In this document: positions 11,640 through 21,721 of the stretch, piece by piece | How positions within the stretch are numbered: position 1 is the first letter of the stretch | Layout of the letters: every line of letters starts with the position of its first letter | Assembly (NCBI GenBank): GCA_034440635.1 | Contig: JAOTON010001685.1 | Coordinates: 3,668,501 to 3,732,500, forward strand | Length of the DNA: 64,000 bases | Origin: Lepas anatifera | Lineage: Eukaryota > Arthropoda > Thecostraca > Lepadidae | Reading direction: 5' to 3' | Program-made: the position numbers and the translations under genes | Notes under the pieces: generated by a model | What the model saw: only the letters and a program-made list of their open reading frames with translations | The model's database searches: none | Told to the model about the DNA's origin: nothing

Positions 11640-12310
11640 GATAGACCGTGCAGATGGACCAATACAGAAAAAACCAGGACATATAGAGAAAAACGGTTTC
11701 CACTATACAAATCAACGCTAAAAATAAGATACAGTTTTATTTTCAACCCAAAATTTGACCTACATAGGCAAAAATTTGACCTATACTCCAGATTCTAGAG
11801 GTTTTATTTGCAGATGAACCGTGCAAACGGACCAATACAGCCAAAACCAGACAAGATAGAGAAAAACGGTTTTCTCCATCAGAATCAGCGCCAAAAATAA
11901 GGGATACAGTTTTCTTTTCATTACTCTCCGTTATGCCAGTGTGACAAAATCTCACTTTTTGGGCCAATTTGAGCTGTTCATGGACCAATACAGCCAAAAC
12001 CAGGAAACGTAGAGCAAAACAGTTTTCACCATCAGAATCAGCGCCAAAAATAAGGGATACAGTTTGGTTTCCGTCACACCCCGTCACGCCCTTCTCTACA
12101 TAATTGCCTAAACACAAGAAATCTGGAGGTTTTTGATCAGCAGAGGGACCAATACAGCCAAAACCAGGACAGGTAGAGCAAAACGGTTTTCACCATCAGA
12201 ATCAGCGCCAAAAATAAGGGATGCAGTTTGGTTTCCGTCACGCCCCGTCACGCACTTCTCTACATAATTGCCTAGACACAAGAAATCTCGAGGTGTTTGG
12301 TCTACCGAGG
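11640..12310 (-). repeat. Tandem array of ~160 bp units, reverse-oriented part
   Basis: Four units can be followed by the core CAGAATCAGCGCCAAAAATA (near 11880, 12034 and 12197, with a divergent one near 11710), spaced 154-163 bp. Each unit also carries a TGGACCAATACAGCCAAAAC-type block and a CGTCACGCCCCGTCACG block. At about 12310 the units flip to the opposite orientation. Confidence 0.85.
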
Positions 12311-12968
12311 GACCAATATGTAGAGAAGTGCGTGACGGAGCGTGACGCAAACCAAACTGTATCCCTTATTTTTGGCGCTGATTCTGGTGGTGAAAACCGT
12401 TTTGCTCTACCTCTCCTGGTTTTGGCTGTATTGGTCCATCTGCAGACCAAAAACCTCCATATTTCTTGTGTCTAGGCAATTATGTAGAGAAGCACGTGAC
12501 GGGGTATGACGGAAACCAAACTGTATCCCTTATTTTTGGCGCTGATTCTGATGGTGAAAACCGTTTTGCTCTACCTTTCCTGGTTTTGGCTGTGTCGGTT
12601 TCTCTGCAGATCAAAAACCTCCAAATTTCTTGTGTCTAAGCAATTATGTAGAGAAGCACGTGACGGGTTATGACGGAAACCAAACTGTATCTCTTATTTT
12701 TGGCTCTGATTCTGATGGTGAAAACCGTTTTTGCTCTACCTTTCCTGGTTTTTGCTGTATTGGTCCATCTGCAGACCAAAAACCTCCAGATTTCTTGTGT
12801 CTAAGCAATGTTGTAAACAAGGGCGTGACGGGGCGTGACGCAAACCAAACTGTATCCCTTATTTTTGGCGCTGATTCTGATTGTGCAAACCGATTTGCTC
12901 TGCCTGTCCTCTTTTTGGCTGTATTGGTCCATCTGCAGACCAAAAACCCCCAGATTTCTTGTGTCTAG
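12311..12968 (+). repeat. Tandem array of ~164 bp units, forward-oriented part
   Basis: Four units with GCGCTGATTCTG (or a one-base variant) at 12375, 12539, 12703 and 12869, spacing 164-166 bp. The array is interrupted at 12968/12969 by the Ty3 element and continues at 17516. The protein-like frames that run through it exist because the unit happens to lack stops, and they recur in every unit. Confidence 0.85.
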
Positions 12969-13098
12969 TAGCTGAACAGCATTTGGAACACAAAGGCTTG
13001 GAAAATCTCAATGTGTTTATTTCAATGATGGCGACTCCATCTGTGGGCAGACACAGACAAGAGTCACAGATAAGAGGTGAATAGTATGTGCTCAGCTA
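12969..13098 (-). repeat. 3' LTR of the Ty3 element (130 bp)
   Basis: Nearly identical to 17386-17515. Ends read TAGCTG...CAGCTA, a short inverted repeat. On the minus strand it contains AATAAA (13021-13016), a likely polyadenylation signal. The adjacent G-rich GTGGGGGCA just inside is the polypurine tract candidate. At 130 bp it is unusually short. Confidence 0.85.
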
Positions 13099-13817
13099 TG
13101 CCCCCACGGATGGGAGGGTTGGAAACCCGACGGCTTGTTGCAGAAGCTGCCGCGCACAGGATTCACCGCACCGGATCGGAGCTGGCTAACCAGAACACAA
13201 ACGAGAACAATTGACACTCTGGGCAAAGCAAAACAGTTGCTGGAACACGTAGTACAAAGATGGAAGCTACAAAAAACGAAGAGACTGCGATTGACTGTGG
13301 TTTGACGCACGGCAATGATCGTATTTTGCGGTAAGGGCACACAAAGACAATGCCAGAGGGCCAGGAAGCACACACTTCGTTTACTGGCAACACAATCACT
13401 GCAAGTGGTGGGGATGGGCGGGAGATTGATGACTGCCACGGGATCCAGCGCGGATGTAGTCGTTGTACCGAGACGTTTGACCCCTGCCAGGCCGGGTAGA
13501 GCGTCTGGGTGGTGTCACGAGGGCGGGCGACTGTGGGCTAGACTGGGTTCTCGCCTCCAGCGTACCGGTACCCACGTTGTTCGGCACAGGCGCTGACAAA
13601 GAGTGACGCTTACGTGGACTCGCTGCAGGGGAGGGCGAAGCCGTAGCCGTCTCGACTGGCTGGGCCGGTGCCTGATGTGTAACGCGTCGGTCCCGAGATG
13701 GAGTAAACACACAATCTTCTGCGACGGGTCCTGCCTGGGGTGCAGTACACCTGTGCCCTTCGTCCGCTACTGGTTTAGGTGGCTGGATCGGCAGGTGCCG
13801 GCTGGAATCACCAGATG
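13099..13817 (-). other. 3' noncoding part of the Ty3 element
   Basis: Lies between the integrase stop at 13818 and the 3' LTR. No domain is recognised in any frame. The open frames on the plus strand here are mirror images of integrase-proximal sequence. Confidence 0.5.
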
Positions 13818-15265
13818 TCAGGATACTCGGAGGGGGCTGTCAACAACTGGGCACGGGCGGCTGTTATCTCTGGGGATGACTGGGGTGAAGGAGCGCAGAA
13901 ACTTCCTGTTTCGGAGGGTGATCCTGCGAGATCCATCGATCCTGACCTTGTACTGCCGAAAGGGCAGCTGCTCCACCACGACGCCTCTCCTGTCCCACCT
14001 GAGAGGGTAGTTCCCGGATTGATTTTGTATGAGGACCGACTGACCAACGCGAAGGTCCGGCAGATTCTTGGTGTGGGCGCTAAGACGTTCTTGGTCCCTC
14101 GAGGCACGTTGGCACAGCGCCTTCTCCCGCCATTCAGCTACATCACGCCAGGTGCGGCTGAGGTCGCGGAATGTGCGCAGAGGAGGAGAGGAGGGGACGC
14201 TGGGAAGAAAGTCTCGCAACTGGCGACCAAGGAGAAGTTCCGCTGGGGATAAACCCGTGGCCCGGTCTGGTGTGTTCCGGTGTTGGAGAAGGGCCCGGGT
14301 GAGGCTGACTTGGTCAAGCCTTCCATCGGCGGAGACGTTGTCTCGGATGAGGCGCTTAGCGGACTTAACCGCAACTTCCGCGCGGCAGTTGGCGTGGGGA
14401 AAGGCCACTGATGTCAGCCGATGGGCGATACCGTGCTGGGACATGAAATCTTGGACATTTCGAGCCATGAACTGGGGACCGCCATCACTGGTGAGTGTCT
14501 CCGGTACACCGAAGTCCCGGCATAGATTCGTCAGTACCTGTAGAAGGGTCAGCGAACCTCCTGATCCCTCCCAGATCTGGAACCAGTTGCTGAACCGGTC
14601 GACAACGACGCCGTAGTTGTGTCCCATGTAGGAGAAGAAGTCTGCTGCTACGTGTTGGAACGGGTACTCCGGAGTGATAGGAGTGACAGGGGGCATATGA
14701 GAGTGAAGGGGTGCGTTTCTGTTGCACGACTGGCACCTCTTGCGTGCTTCCTCGATGTCTACAGTCATCCCGGGCCAGAACACGGATCTCTCAGCTCGTA
14801 GCCTCATTCCCGTGACACCCTGGTGGGCCGAGTGGAGGGTGGCCAGGACGCGGGACCGAAGCGCGACAGGAATGACTAGCCGGCCTTTGTAGAGGAGGAC
14901 GTCTCCTGACGTGGAGAGATCTTGGCGGATTTTCCATAGTTCGCGCAATGGCGGGTCCAGCCCATAAGGTGCTGCCGGGAGCGTAGTCCACAGCATGCGC
15001 ACCATAGCTGAGATTGTTGCGTCTTGGGACGAAAAGGTCGACACAGTTGACCAGTCTATAGGTCGTAGTGTCTGAGAGACTGAGAGGACGAGGTCGAAGT
15101 CTCCGGCCCCAACGTCGTCATCGGGTCCGGGTGGAGTGGCTAGGAGTGACATCATGTGGTGCCTGACTGTCTCCACCCTGACATGATCCATGCCATCTTC
15201 AGACAGGGTGTCAAGCAGGTCTACAGCAGGTGCGTCTCGCTGCCTCACTCCGTATCGCGAGAGCG
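13818..15265 (-). CDS. Ty3 integrase
   Basis: Joins retroelement cDNA to host DNA. Counting from codon 15248, the HHCC zinc finger is visible (H139, H142, C172, C175), followed by the catalytic triad D203 (in AADFF), D255 (in TSDGGPQF) and E291, with 35 residues between the last two as expected. The C-terminal third has the basic, SH3-like character usual in this group. The frame is open for 476 codons to the stop at 13818. It is separated from the RNase H frame by a frameshift at about 15265. In this group glycine rather than cysteine usually precedes RAE, so CRAE here is a small departure. All catalytic residues are intact although the reverse transcriptase is gone. Confidence 0.9.
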
Positions 15266-15655
15266 CACCAGGGCCCCGTGCAGGCGGCCTGGGATGTGGA
15301 CAACCTTAAAGGACCAGCCGAACGTCTTCTCCTTGAGGCGCCTCAGGCGCGGGTTGTCGATCTTGTCGAGAGCCTTGTCACTGAAAATTCCAAGGAGCGG
15401 CTTGTGATCGGTACCGACTATGAGGCCATCACATCCGAGAGTGAAGTACTTAGTTTTATCCAGTGCGTTCACGACGCTCAGTGCTTCCCCTTCGGTGGGG
15501 GAGTATCGACCCTCTGCGGGAGATGTGAAGCGGGAGCCAACACCGCATACCTTCCAACCACCAGGGCAGCATGTTGGACGAGCCTCAGCGCATGCACAGT
15601 GCTTTTGCAGCATGATGTATCCCACGCCCGTTTTGCACCAGTCGGTGAGGACAGT
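15266..15655 (-). pseudogene. Ty3 RNase H domain
   Basis: The RNA-degrading domain that normally follows reverse transcriptase. YSPTEGEALSVVNAL and VGTDHKPLLGIF are typical of the Gypsy RNase H/connection region, and VVHIPGRLHGAL marks its end. It begins abruptly, without the reverse transcriptase thumb, because upstream sequence is deleted. The frame shifts at about 15265 before integrase. Confidence 0.85.
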
Positions 15656-15927
15656 CGGTGAGAGAGAGGCTGGTGGGAGCAGGTGTTGAAGGTCGAAGAC
15701 GCATAGTGATCGAGGAGCGTCTGTTTCAAGGCAGGAATGTCAGCCTCAGTAACGGCCGCTGGAAGCTGGGGCGGGTCGGGCGTGTCTGTGCGGCGTGGAC
15801 ATCCACATGGCGCCCTGGCGTTATCCAGGACAGTTTCCTCCGCATCCAAAGGGCATAGTTGATCCCTGCCATTTGTCTTGCGGCCCGGAGGGGGAAGGGA
15901 AATGACGAAGGAATAGATCCCAGGCAT
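15656..15927 (-). pseudogene. Ty3 pol linker fragment; reverse transcriptase deleted
   Basis: After the protease the frame shifts near 15850. It then reads PPQLPAAVTEADIPALKQTL, which matches the linker normally standing just before the reverse transcriptase fingers. The next recognisable residues are already RNase H. All RT motifs, including the YxDD box, are absent. The deletion must remove several hundred bases relative to a normal Ty3 pol. Confidence 0.75.
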
Positions 15928-16811
15928 GCTAGAGCCTCTTTAGACAGGTGGACCCCTGACAGTTCCTTGACGACGTACAGGAACTCCACCGTCTCGCGCT
16001 GTTGGCCGTCCGCTGATAGGCTGATCCTGACCGGCACCCCGCCCCAGACTGTGAGCTGAGACTTATTGGCAGCAAACAGCCGGAGGGAGGACTTGATCAG
16101 AGATGACCTTGGGATGCCAAGCTCTGATAGGATATGCGGGCCGCTGCACGTGACCGTAGCGCCTGTATCGGCAGTCGCCGTGCACGACGTGGCACGTGTG
16201 GCTGTTGGCATGCTGTGGGGTCTGAGCGCAGCCATGCTGGCGCTGTCTGTCACAATTCTGACGGGGAGCGCGTTGTCCGTGGTTTTGGACGGGTCGGTAT
16301 GCACCCATTTCCGGGTACGTTCGTCGAACTTCAGGCCATCAACGTGGCCGGTGTCGTGGTCTACCACAAACTTTGAGGACAATTCGAACACGGCACCATG
16401 CGCGTTCGAGATCTCATTGTGCCGGTCGCCGTCCCGCTGCCTGGGTACCCCTTTGCTGAAGCAAACTTTGGGGAGGTGGCCCTTGCGACCGCAGGAGCAG
16501 ACGTTGTTGAATGCCTTGCATTCATTCTCCCTGCTGGTGTGGGCTGCTTCACCACAGTGCTTGCACGTGCGGGGCCTCGACCCGTCCTTGGGGTGCTTGT
16601 AGGTAGATTTAAGTCGTCCCACCTCTTCGGATGCCATAGCCTCTTGGCTGCGTTTGGCTATCTCCTTGTCGACTGCGTACCGTTCGGCGTCAGAGAGAGT
16701 GAGTGCCGCCTTGGCCAGCAGGTCCGCCTGAACATCTGTATCCTCAATGCCCGAGAGGAGTTGGTACAGGACCATGTCGTCCTCGTAACTGATAGCTTGT
16801 GACACTTGCAT
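15726..16811 (-). pseudogene. gag-pol: Ty3 Gag C-terminal part with zinc knuckles, then protease
   Basis: 361 codons open. Residues 1-70 are the end of the capsid-like region. Two cysteine knuckles follow: C83, C86, H91, C98 and C105, C107, H112, C117, which bind RNA. The aspartic protease signature DTGATV is at 215-220. After LACLGSIPSSFPFP the natural frame is lost to a frameshift near 15850 and the frame runs on into unrelated sequence. The preceding Gag frame is joined by another shift near 16830. Confidence 0.8.
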
Positions 16812-16819
16812 GATACTTG

Positions 16820-17317
16820 GAAATGACAGCGCCTGGCTGCAGCTCGGATGTGGGCAGAGAAGGTGGCTACCGTTTGCCCGGGTTCCTGCTTCATGCGTTG
16901 GAATTTGAGGACATGTGAGAGCACATTTTCTGGGCGGACCATGAGTGCCTCAATGTTGCCGAGCACCTCATCTTCTGTTTGGTTTATGAGAGCTTCTCCG
17001 TATCGGGCATAAAGCAGATTGTAAGCCGTCAGAGGTAGACCCTGAAGTACCGAGTCTGGACTGGTGGTGTCCAGGTGCGTCTGTCGTTTGTAGGAGGTGA
17101 GTCGTTGCTTGAACACCCCTAAAGCAGATTCGGTGACGACACCATCAGCGGTTACCTCCAGGGTTGGGAGCCGAGGCCTTTCTTGTTTGGAAAGAGGAGC
17201 CACAGGGTGCTGGGCTACCTGGTGCATCTGGAGAAGCTGCATGGCCACAGGGCTCTCCATTGGGGGCGTTTTGTATGGACACCCATCCCATGGACATGGA
17301 AGCTCGAGCACGGACAT
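16820..17317 (-). pseudogene. gag: Ty3 Gag N-terminal part
   Basis: Starts at ATG 17317 (MSVLELPCPWDG). It continues through LPLTAYNLLYARYGEALINQ and VLKFQRMKQEPGQTVATFSA, the pattern of a retrotransposon capsid. A frameshift at about 16830 breaks it from the rest of Gag. The CPWDGCPYKTPPMESPVAMQ start contains C..C....H-like residues and could be a small zinc finger, as seen in some Gags of this group. Confidence 0.75.
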
Positions 17318-17385
17318 AACTGCTTGCAAATATGGACCTCTTTATTAAAACTTGAAGACCAGGACTTGATTAGGAGTCGCTATCA

Positions 17386-17515
17386 TAGCTGAACAGCATT
17401 TGGAACACAAAGGCTTGGAAAATCTCAATGTGTTTATTTCAATGATGGCGACTCCATCTGTGGGCAGACACAGATAAGAGTCACAGATAAGTGGTGAATA
17501 GTATGTGCTCAGCTA
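17386..17515 (-). repeat. 5' LTR of the Ty3 element (130 bp)
   Basis: Pair of the 12969-13098 LTR, differing at a few positions, which indicates a fairly recent insertion. It carries AATAAA on the minus strand (17438-17433). The sequence immediately inside (minus strand TGATAGCGACTCC from 17385) is the primer-binding-site position, but I cannot match it to a tRNA 3' end with confidence. Confidence 0.85.
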
Positions 17516-17990
17516 TCTAGGCAATTATGTAGAGAAGCGCGTGACGGAGTGTAACGGAAACCAAAATGTATCCCTTATTTTTGGCGCTGATTCTGATGGT
17601 GAAAACTGTTTTGCTCTACGTTTCCTGGTTTTGGCTGTATTGGTCCATGAACAGCTCAAATTGGCCCAAAAAGTGAGATTTTGTCACACTGGCATAACGG
17701 AGAGTAATGAAAAGAAAACTGTATCCCTTATTTTTGGCGCTGATTCTGATGGAGAAAACCGTTTTTCTCTATCTTGTCTGGTTTTGGCTGTATTGGTCCG
17801 TTTGCACGGTTCATCTGCAAATAAAACCTCTAGAATCTGGAGTATAGGTCAAATTTTTGCCTATGTAGGTCAAATTTTGGGTTGAAAATAAAACTGTATC
17901 TTATTTTTAGCGTTGATTTGTATAGTGGAAACCGTTTTTCTCTATATGTCCTGGTTTTTTCTGTATTGGTCCATCTGCACGGTCTATCGG
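17516..17990 (+). repeat. Tandem array, remaining forward units
   Basis: Three more units, cores near 17584, 17737 and 17910, the last one divergent. They are in the same orientation as 12311-12968 and would join it if the Ty3 element were removed. They mirror the three outermost reverse units on the left. Confidence 0.85.
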
Positions 17991-18252
17991 CCTTTTAGTC
18001 CGTCCCCGTCGTCGTCGTCAAGGTTAGTAGCGTTTTGTGTGTGTGCTGTTCTTGCTCATTTCTCTATTGCTTTGTTTATTGATTAGGTTGTGCTTTTTTC
18101 CAGGAGGGTAGCACCTGATATCTTTTAGGTCCTCGGGTAGCACGGTAAGTAGAGACTTCTGCAGGGTAGTTAAATGAAGAAAGAAGAAGTACGTATTGGT
18201 TGGTATTATGGTAGTAGCATGGATAACTGTACTGGATGGGCAACTCTCTTAA

Positions 18253-19088
18253 CACGCGCATTGACGGGGGTCTGAGCCACCTTCGCATTGACGGGGGCGG
18301 GTACCCGCCCCCCTAAGATCTCGAGAACCACGGTAGGTAGCGAAAAACGGTAAACGGTGTTGTGCTGCTCATCCACTTCTCCATCGAAAACATTTGAACC
18401 ATTTTTTTGTCAGGTCACATTTAAGGTCACGAGAGGTCAAAACATGCCCGTCATAGGGATAACATGTAAAATTCAGTTTTTCGGCCATTACATCTGAACA
18501 AGTAAAGATAGAGCAAAACGACTTGAACTATATGAGTCCTCTTAGCAAGCCGAATCGAATGATATATAATTTGACCTTGCTAGGTCAAATCAAGGATTTG
18601 ACCTGAGCTGAGGTCAGGTCAGGGTCAAATTATATAAAATGCATATCATTAGAACCGCAAAGCCCAGGCGAGTCTAATGCAGCTAAAATAAATGCTCTAT
18701 CACCATCCGTTACTGAGTTATTCCGTAAAAACCATTTTTCCCATGTATTTCCAATGGAGAGGCCATGCCTCGTACCTGACCTTAGGTCATCGATATCAAA
18801 AATACCGGAACATATGTTAGAGAACTCGGTGGGGCCATTATGTGATATGAGTTTCAATCGGATAAGTTCACCCTGCTCCGACTTATGCTATCTTAAACTT
18901 TTTTTGAGGTCGGGTCACTTGACCTGTACTGGTGACCTGACCTGAGATGACCTAACCTTAAAATTTTCACAGAAGTTGTAAAAATGATGAGGGAAAAGGT
19001 ATACCAAGTACGGCGGCGCTACGCGCCGCTGTTTTTCTACTATCTCCGAAAAACCCGAGGGGGGACCCGCCCCCCGTCAATGCGCGTG
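18253..19088. mobile_element. TTAA-flanked non-autonomous DNA element, right-arm copy of B
   Basis: Inverted duplicate of 10541-11375, with TTAA at 18249-18252 and 19089-19092. Because the element lies wholly inside the arm, it was copied with the arm rather than inserted separately. Confidence 0.75.
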
Positions 19089-19092
19089 TTAA

Positions 19093-19620
19093 ATCCCCAT
19101 TGTTATCGGCGACAGCGCCGCTGCCACTGCCACCTAGCGGCCGTCCGGGTGGCAGATAGGACGGCGCGTCACCGAAGCAGTGCCGATAATAGAGAATAAA
19201 CCGCACGTCACCCTTCCCTTATCATTTTGTGACTATTTATAAAGGTCAGCGGGAGGATAGTGACAATTGAATGTTTTTTTAACAATCACGGGCATATTGC
19301 TTCGTTAAATCGGAACGCAACTCGTAACACCTGCACTATTGGAGAAGGAGGGAGGGGCTGGTAGGCATCCCCTATGACCTAGGAAACCAAGCTCAGGAAA
19401 GATCGCGTTGGGGGGGAGTGCGGACCATAATGTTCTAGCCTTCATCCTATTTTCATTGACCTAGGTGATGATCTTCAAGGTCAAACGAGGTAATTCAAGA
19501 CAGATCTTGACTGTGCTGGGTAGCCCTTAGGGAATGCAATGATCATGCCATCTGCAGTGCAACAAGGGGCGCCACTTTTAAATGGCAATACCTACCAGGT
19601 GGGCGCAAAAATCCTACCGG
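19093..19620. other. Unassigned sequence, mirror of 10008-10536
   Basis: Same content as the left-arm stretch; no gene recognised. Confidence 0.4.
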
Positions 19621-20138
19621 TGCATAGGCGGATCCAGGGGGCAAGGGGGAACGTGCCCTCCTATTGACCCTCGGCGCCCCCTGAAATGGTCACGGCGCCC
19701 CCTGAAAGGTCGATGGCGCCCCCTGAAAGGTCACTTCCATTTTCGAACCCTGAGGGGGAGGGCTGGAAAGCGAAATTTCAGGGGAGCGCCGTGACTATTT
19801 CATGAGATGCCGAGTCGATCAGAAGGCACTTTGACCCCCCCCTTCTCCCCACCTGGATCCATTGGCAGATGCAAGGGGATTCCGACCATGGCATCTCCCC
19901 CAAAGCGCTGGTGGGGTGGGGTAAACTAGCTTTTGGTCCCCCTAACGCCGGAGAAATATTTGAAAGGTGTTTACACTAGGTCTGTAGAGCAAAAAAATTC
20001 GCTCCCATCCTCCCTTAGAAGAGCGATCATCGAGAGGTAGCTTATACTAGGTCTATCGAGCACCCGTATAGCACGTCGCCCATGGAGAGAGCAGAAATGG
20101 GTTTGCACCCCCAAAACTCGGGACTAAGTCCGCCCCTG
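19621..20138. mobile_element. hAT-like non-autonomous element, right-arm copy
   Basis: Inverted duplicate of 9490-10007, including the GGCGCCCCCTGAAA minisatellite (19671-19735). It differs from the left copy by a few single-base changes and one-base indels in homopolymers. Confidence 0.55.
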
Positions 20139-21112
20139 CCCGGATTCGCGTATGGCCGAAGGTCGATGGGGGAGCACCTGCACTCACTGGATCCGCACAT
20201 GCTACTTACAGATTCCCACTTCCCAAACCATGGCACGGGAGCAAACAGATCTAGAACAAACAATCGTTTCGTTTCGTTACATTTGCCAATTGGCCTGGAG
20301 GAAGTCATCACAGGTCACCAGTGTCAAAAACAGTATTTTTACGATAATTTTTTAACCTAATCAAGCTCGAGCGCTGAACTGAACGGCATCGTATATTGCT
20401 CATCATTGGCTTTCATTTGATATACAAATTACTTTTCTGACGGTGACGAAATGCTGCCCTCATCCCAAACTTGAAAGAAGTTCCCGCACCTAGGGTTTAA
20501 GACAGCGATCACGTTTCAGGTGGCGCCCTCGCCATTTTAGAGGGCGCTGATGGTCTGTGGTAGAGGCGGCGCGTGTCCGCCGGCATACGCATAATACACA
20601 TCCGTCAATACCCTGGAAAAGCACATCAACATAACGAAGTCTTAGCGTCCCATCCCCCACGCTGATTAGACCGATTAGTGTTTCACTTTACAGCTAGGCA
20701 GTCTGCATTCTGTATTTCTTACCTGTCTGGCAGCTTATCCCACAGTAGTCGATTAGCGAGGTTTGAGACGAGAAGGTCCTATCTATATGCGGCCGGCACA
20801 CGAAAACACGAAAGCTTAGTGTCATACTGCTTGGAAGCCCCCAGTCCGCTGTGAGCGCCCAATAACTCGACCCCTTCACCTTTAACCGTCCGGTATAGTC
20901 CCTTATATATGATTACAATAGTAGGTTGAAAAGCGCTGACTTCAGGGCAGGGCATGATCAGAAGCATAAACACGTATAACGCCCCCCCAGCCATCACACC
21001 CAGGGCTCAGCTTCGCCCGCCGCTGCGAGTTGAAGGCAAAATTTTCAAGATGCTCCACGAAGCTGAACTGGAGATGGAGGAGTGATAAGATGGCGAAGGA
21101 GTTCGGCTGTTC

Positions 21113-21297
21113 GGATATGGTCGTTCTCACTTACTCCTCGAAGTGTTGCTGGGGTCGGCGCTTTCGTTCTGTATTTACAGAGCTTCGTCAGAGCGAAAGA
21201 CTTCATCCGATACTTTCGCTGACGAAGCTCTGCAAATACAGAACGAAAGCACCGACCCCAACAACACTTCGAGGAGTAAGTCAGAACGACCATATCC
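21113..21297. repeat. 185 bp hairpin, right copy
   Basis: Inverted duplicate of 8331-8515. The two copies differ at one or two positions, for example a T/C in the stem at about 21233. Confidence 0.85.
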
Positions 21298-21721
21298 AAC
21301 AGCGAGTTGTGACGGGTATTGGTAATATTTCAATCGTCGCATAAAACACTGACTGTTAAAGACTGGTTTTAATCACGCCAATGCACGCGCGTAAATAGGG
21401 CGATAACAAGGAGACAACATACACAGCACTCCGCCGAAAACGAGGCAGCACACACACAACAACCACAAACGTAATTCACATCTGACACCGCGCCGGGTCG
21501 GTTGTGGTTGGCTCCGCCCTTCGCTGCCGGCTATGCGCTGACCGCAGTGTGGAGTGTGGGGTCCCGGCACGCTTATGAAGCGGAGTGGTATGGTGCTGTG
21601 AATTCGGGCGTGGAAGGCAATGCCAGAACTTTTGGCCAGTGATATTCAAGCACGACCTTAGTGTAGTTTGAAGTGAATGACCTTAGTTTGTATTTTAGTG
21701 TGTATTTAGCCGCGACCCGGG

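Larger units (their letters stand above)
7011..12112. repeat. Left arm of a 5.1 kb near-perfect inverted repeat
   Basis: Every base here pairs with the right arm at 17516-22617, with coordinates summing to 29628 (29629 for a stretch near 10.4-11.0 kb, reflecting one-base indels). By eye the arms differ at only about fifteen to twenty positions, so identity is above 99%. From outside in the arm holds a truncated LINE ORF1, a 185 bp hairpin, a hAT-like element, a TTAA-flanked element and part of a tandem array. Identity stops abruptly inside LINE ORF1 at 7011. The small but real differences argue against a simple duplicated-read assembly artefact without excluding it. Confidence 0.9.
12969..17515 (-). 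mobile_element. Ty3/Gypsy LTR retrotransposon lacking reverse transcriptase
   Basis: Two 130 bp LTRs bound a 4.5 kb element whose genes read on the minus strand in the order gag, protease, RNase H, integrase. TCTAG precedes the left LTR (12964-12968) and follows the right LTR (17516-17520), a 5 bp target duplication in the ~160 bp tandem unit. The order RNase H before integrase identifies Ty3/Gypsy; the proteins resemble the K02A2.6-like type common in invertebrates. The reverse transcriptase coding region is missing between about 15700 and 15650, and several frameshifts exist, so this copy cannot be autonomous. Confidence 0.9.

Noticed and set aside
12221..12968. ORFs of 70-112 codons with repeating GADSDGENRFALP
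   Set aside because: They arise from the ~164 bp tandem unit and occur in both orientations; they are repeat sequence, not a gene.
13603..14616. Overlapping plus-strand ORFs of 135-182 codons
   Set aside because: They are antisense shadows of the GC-rich Ty3 integrase gene on the minus strand and show no domain.
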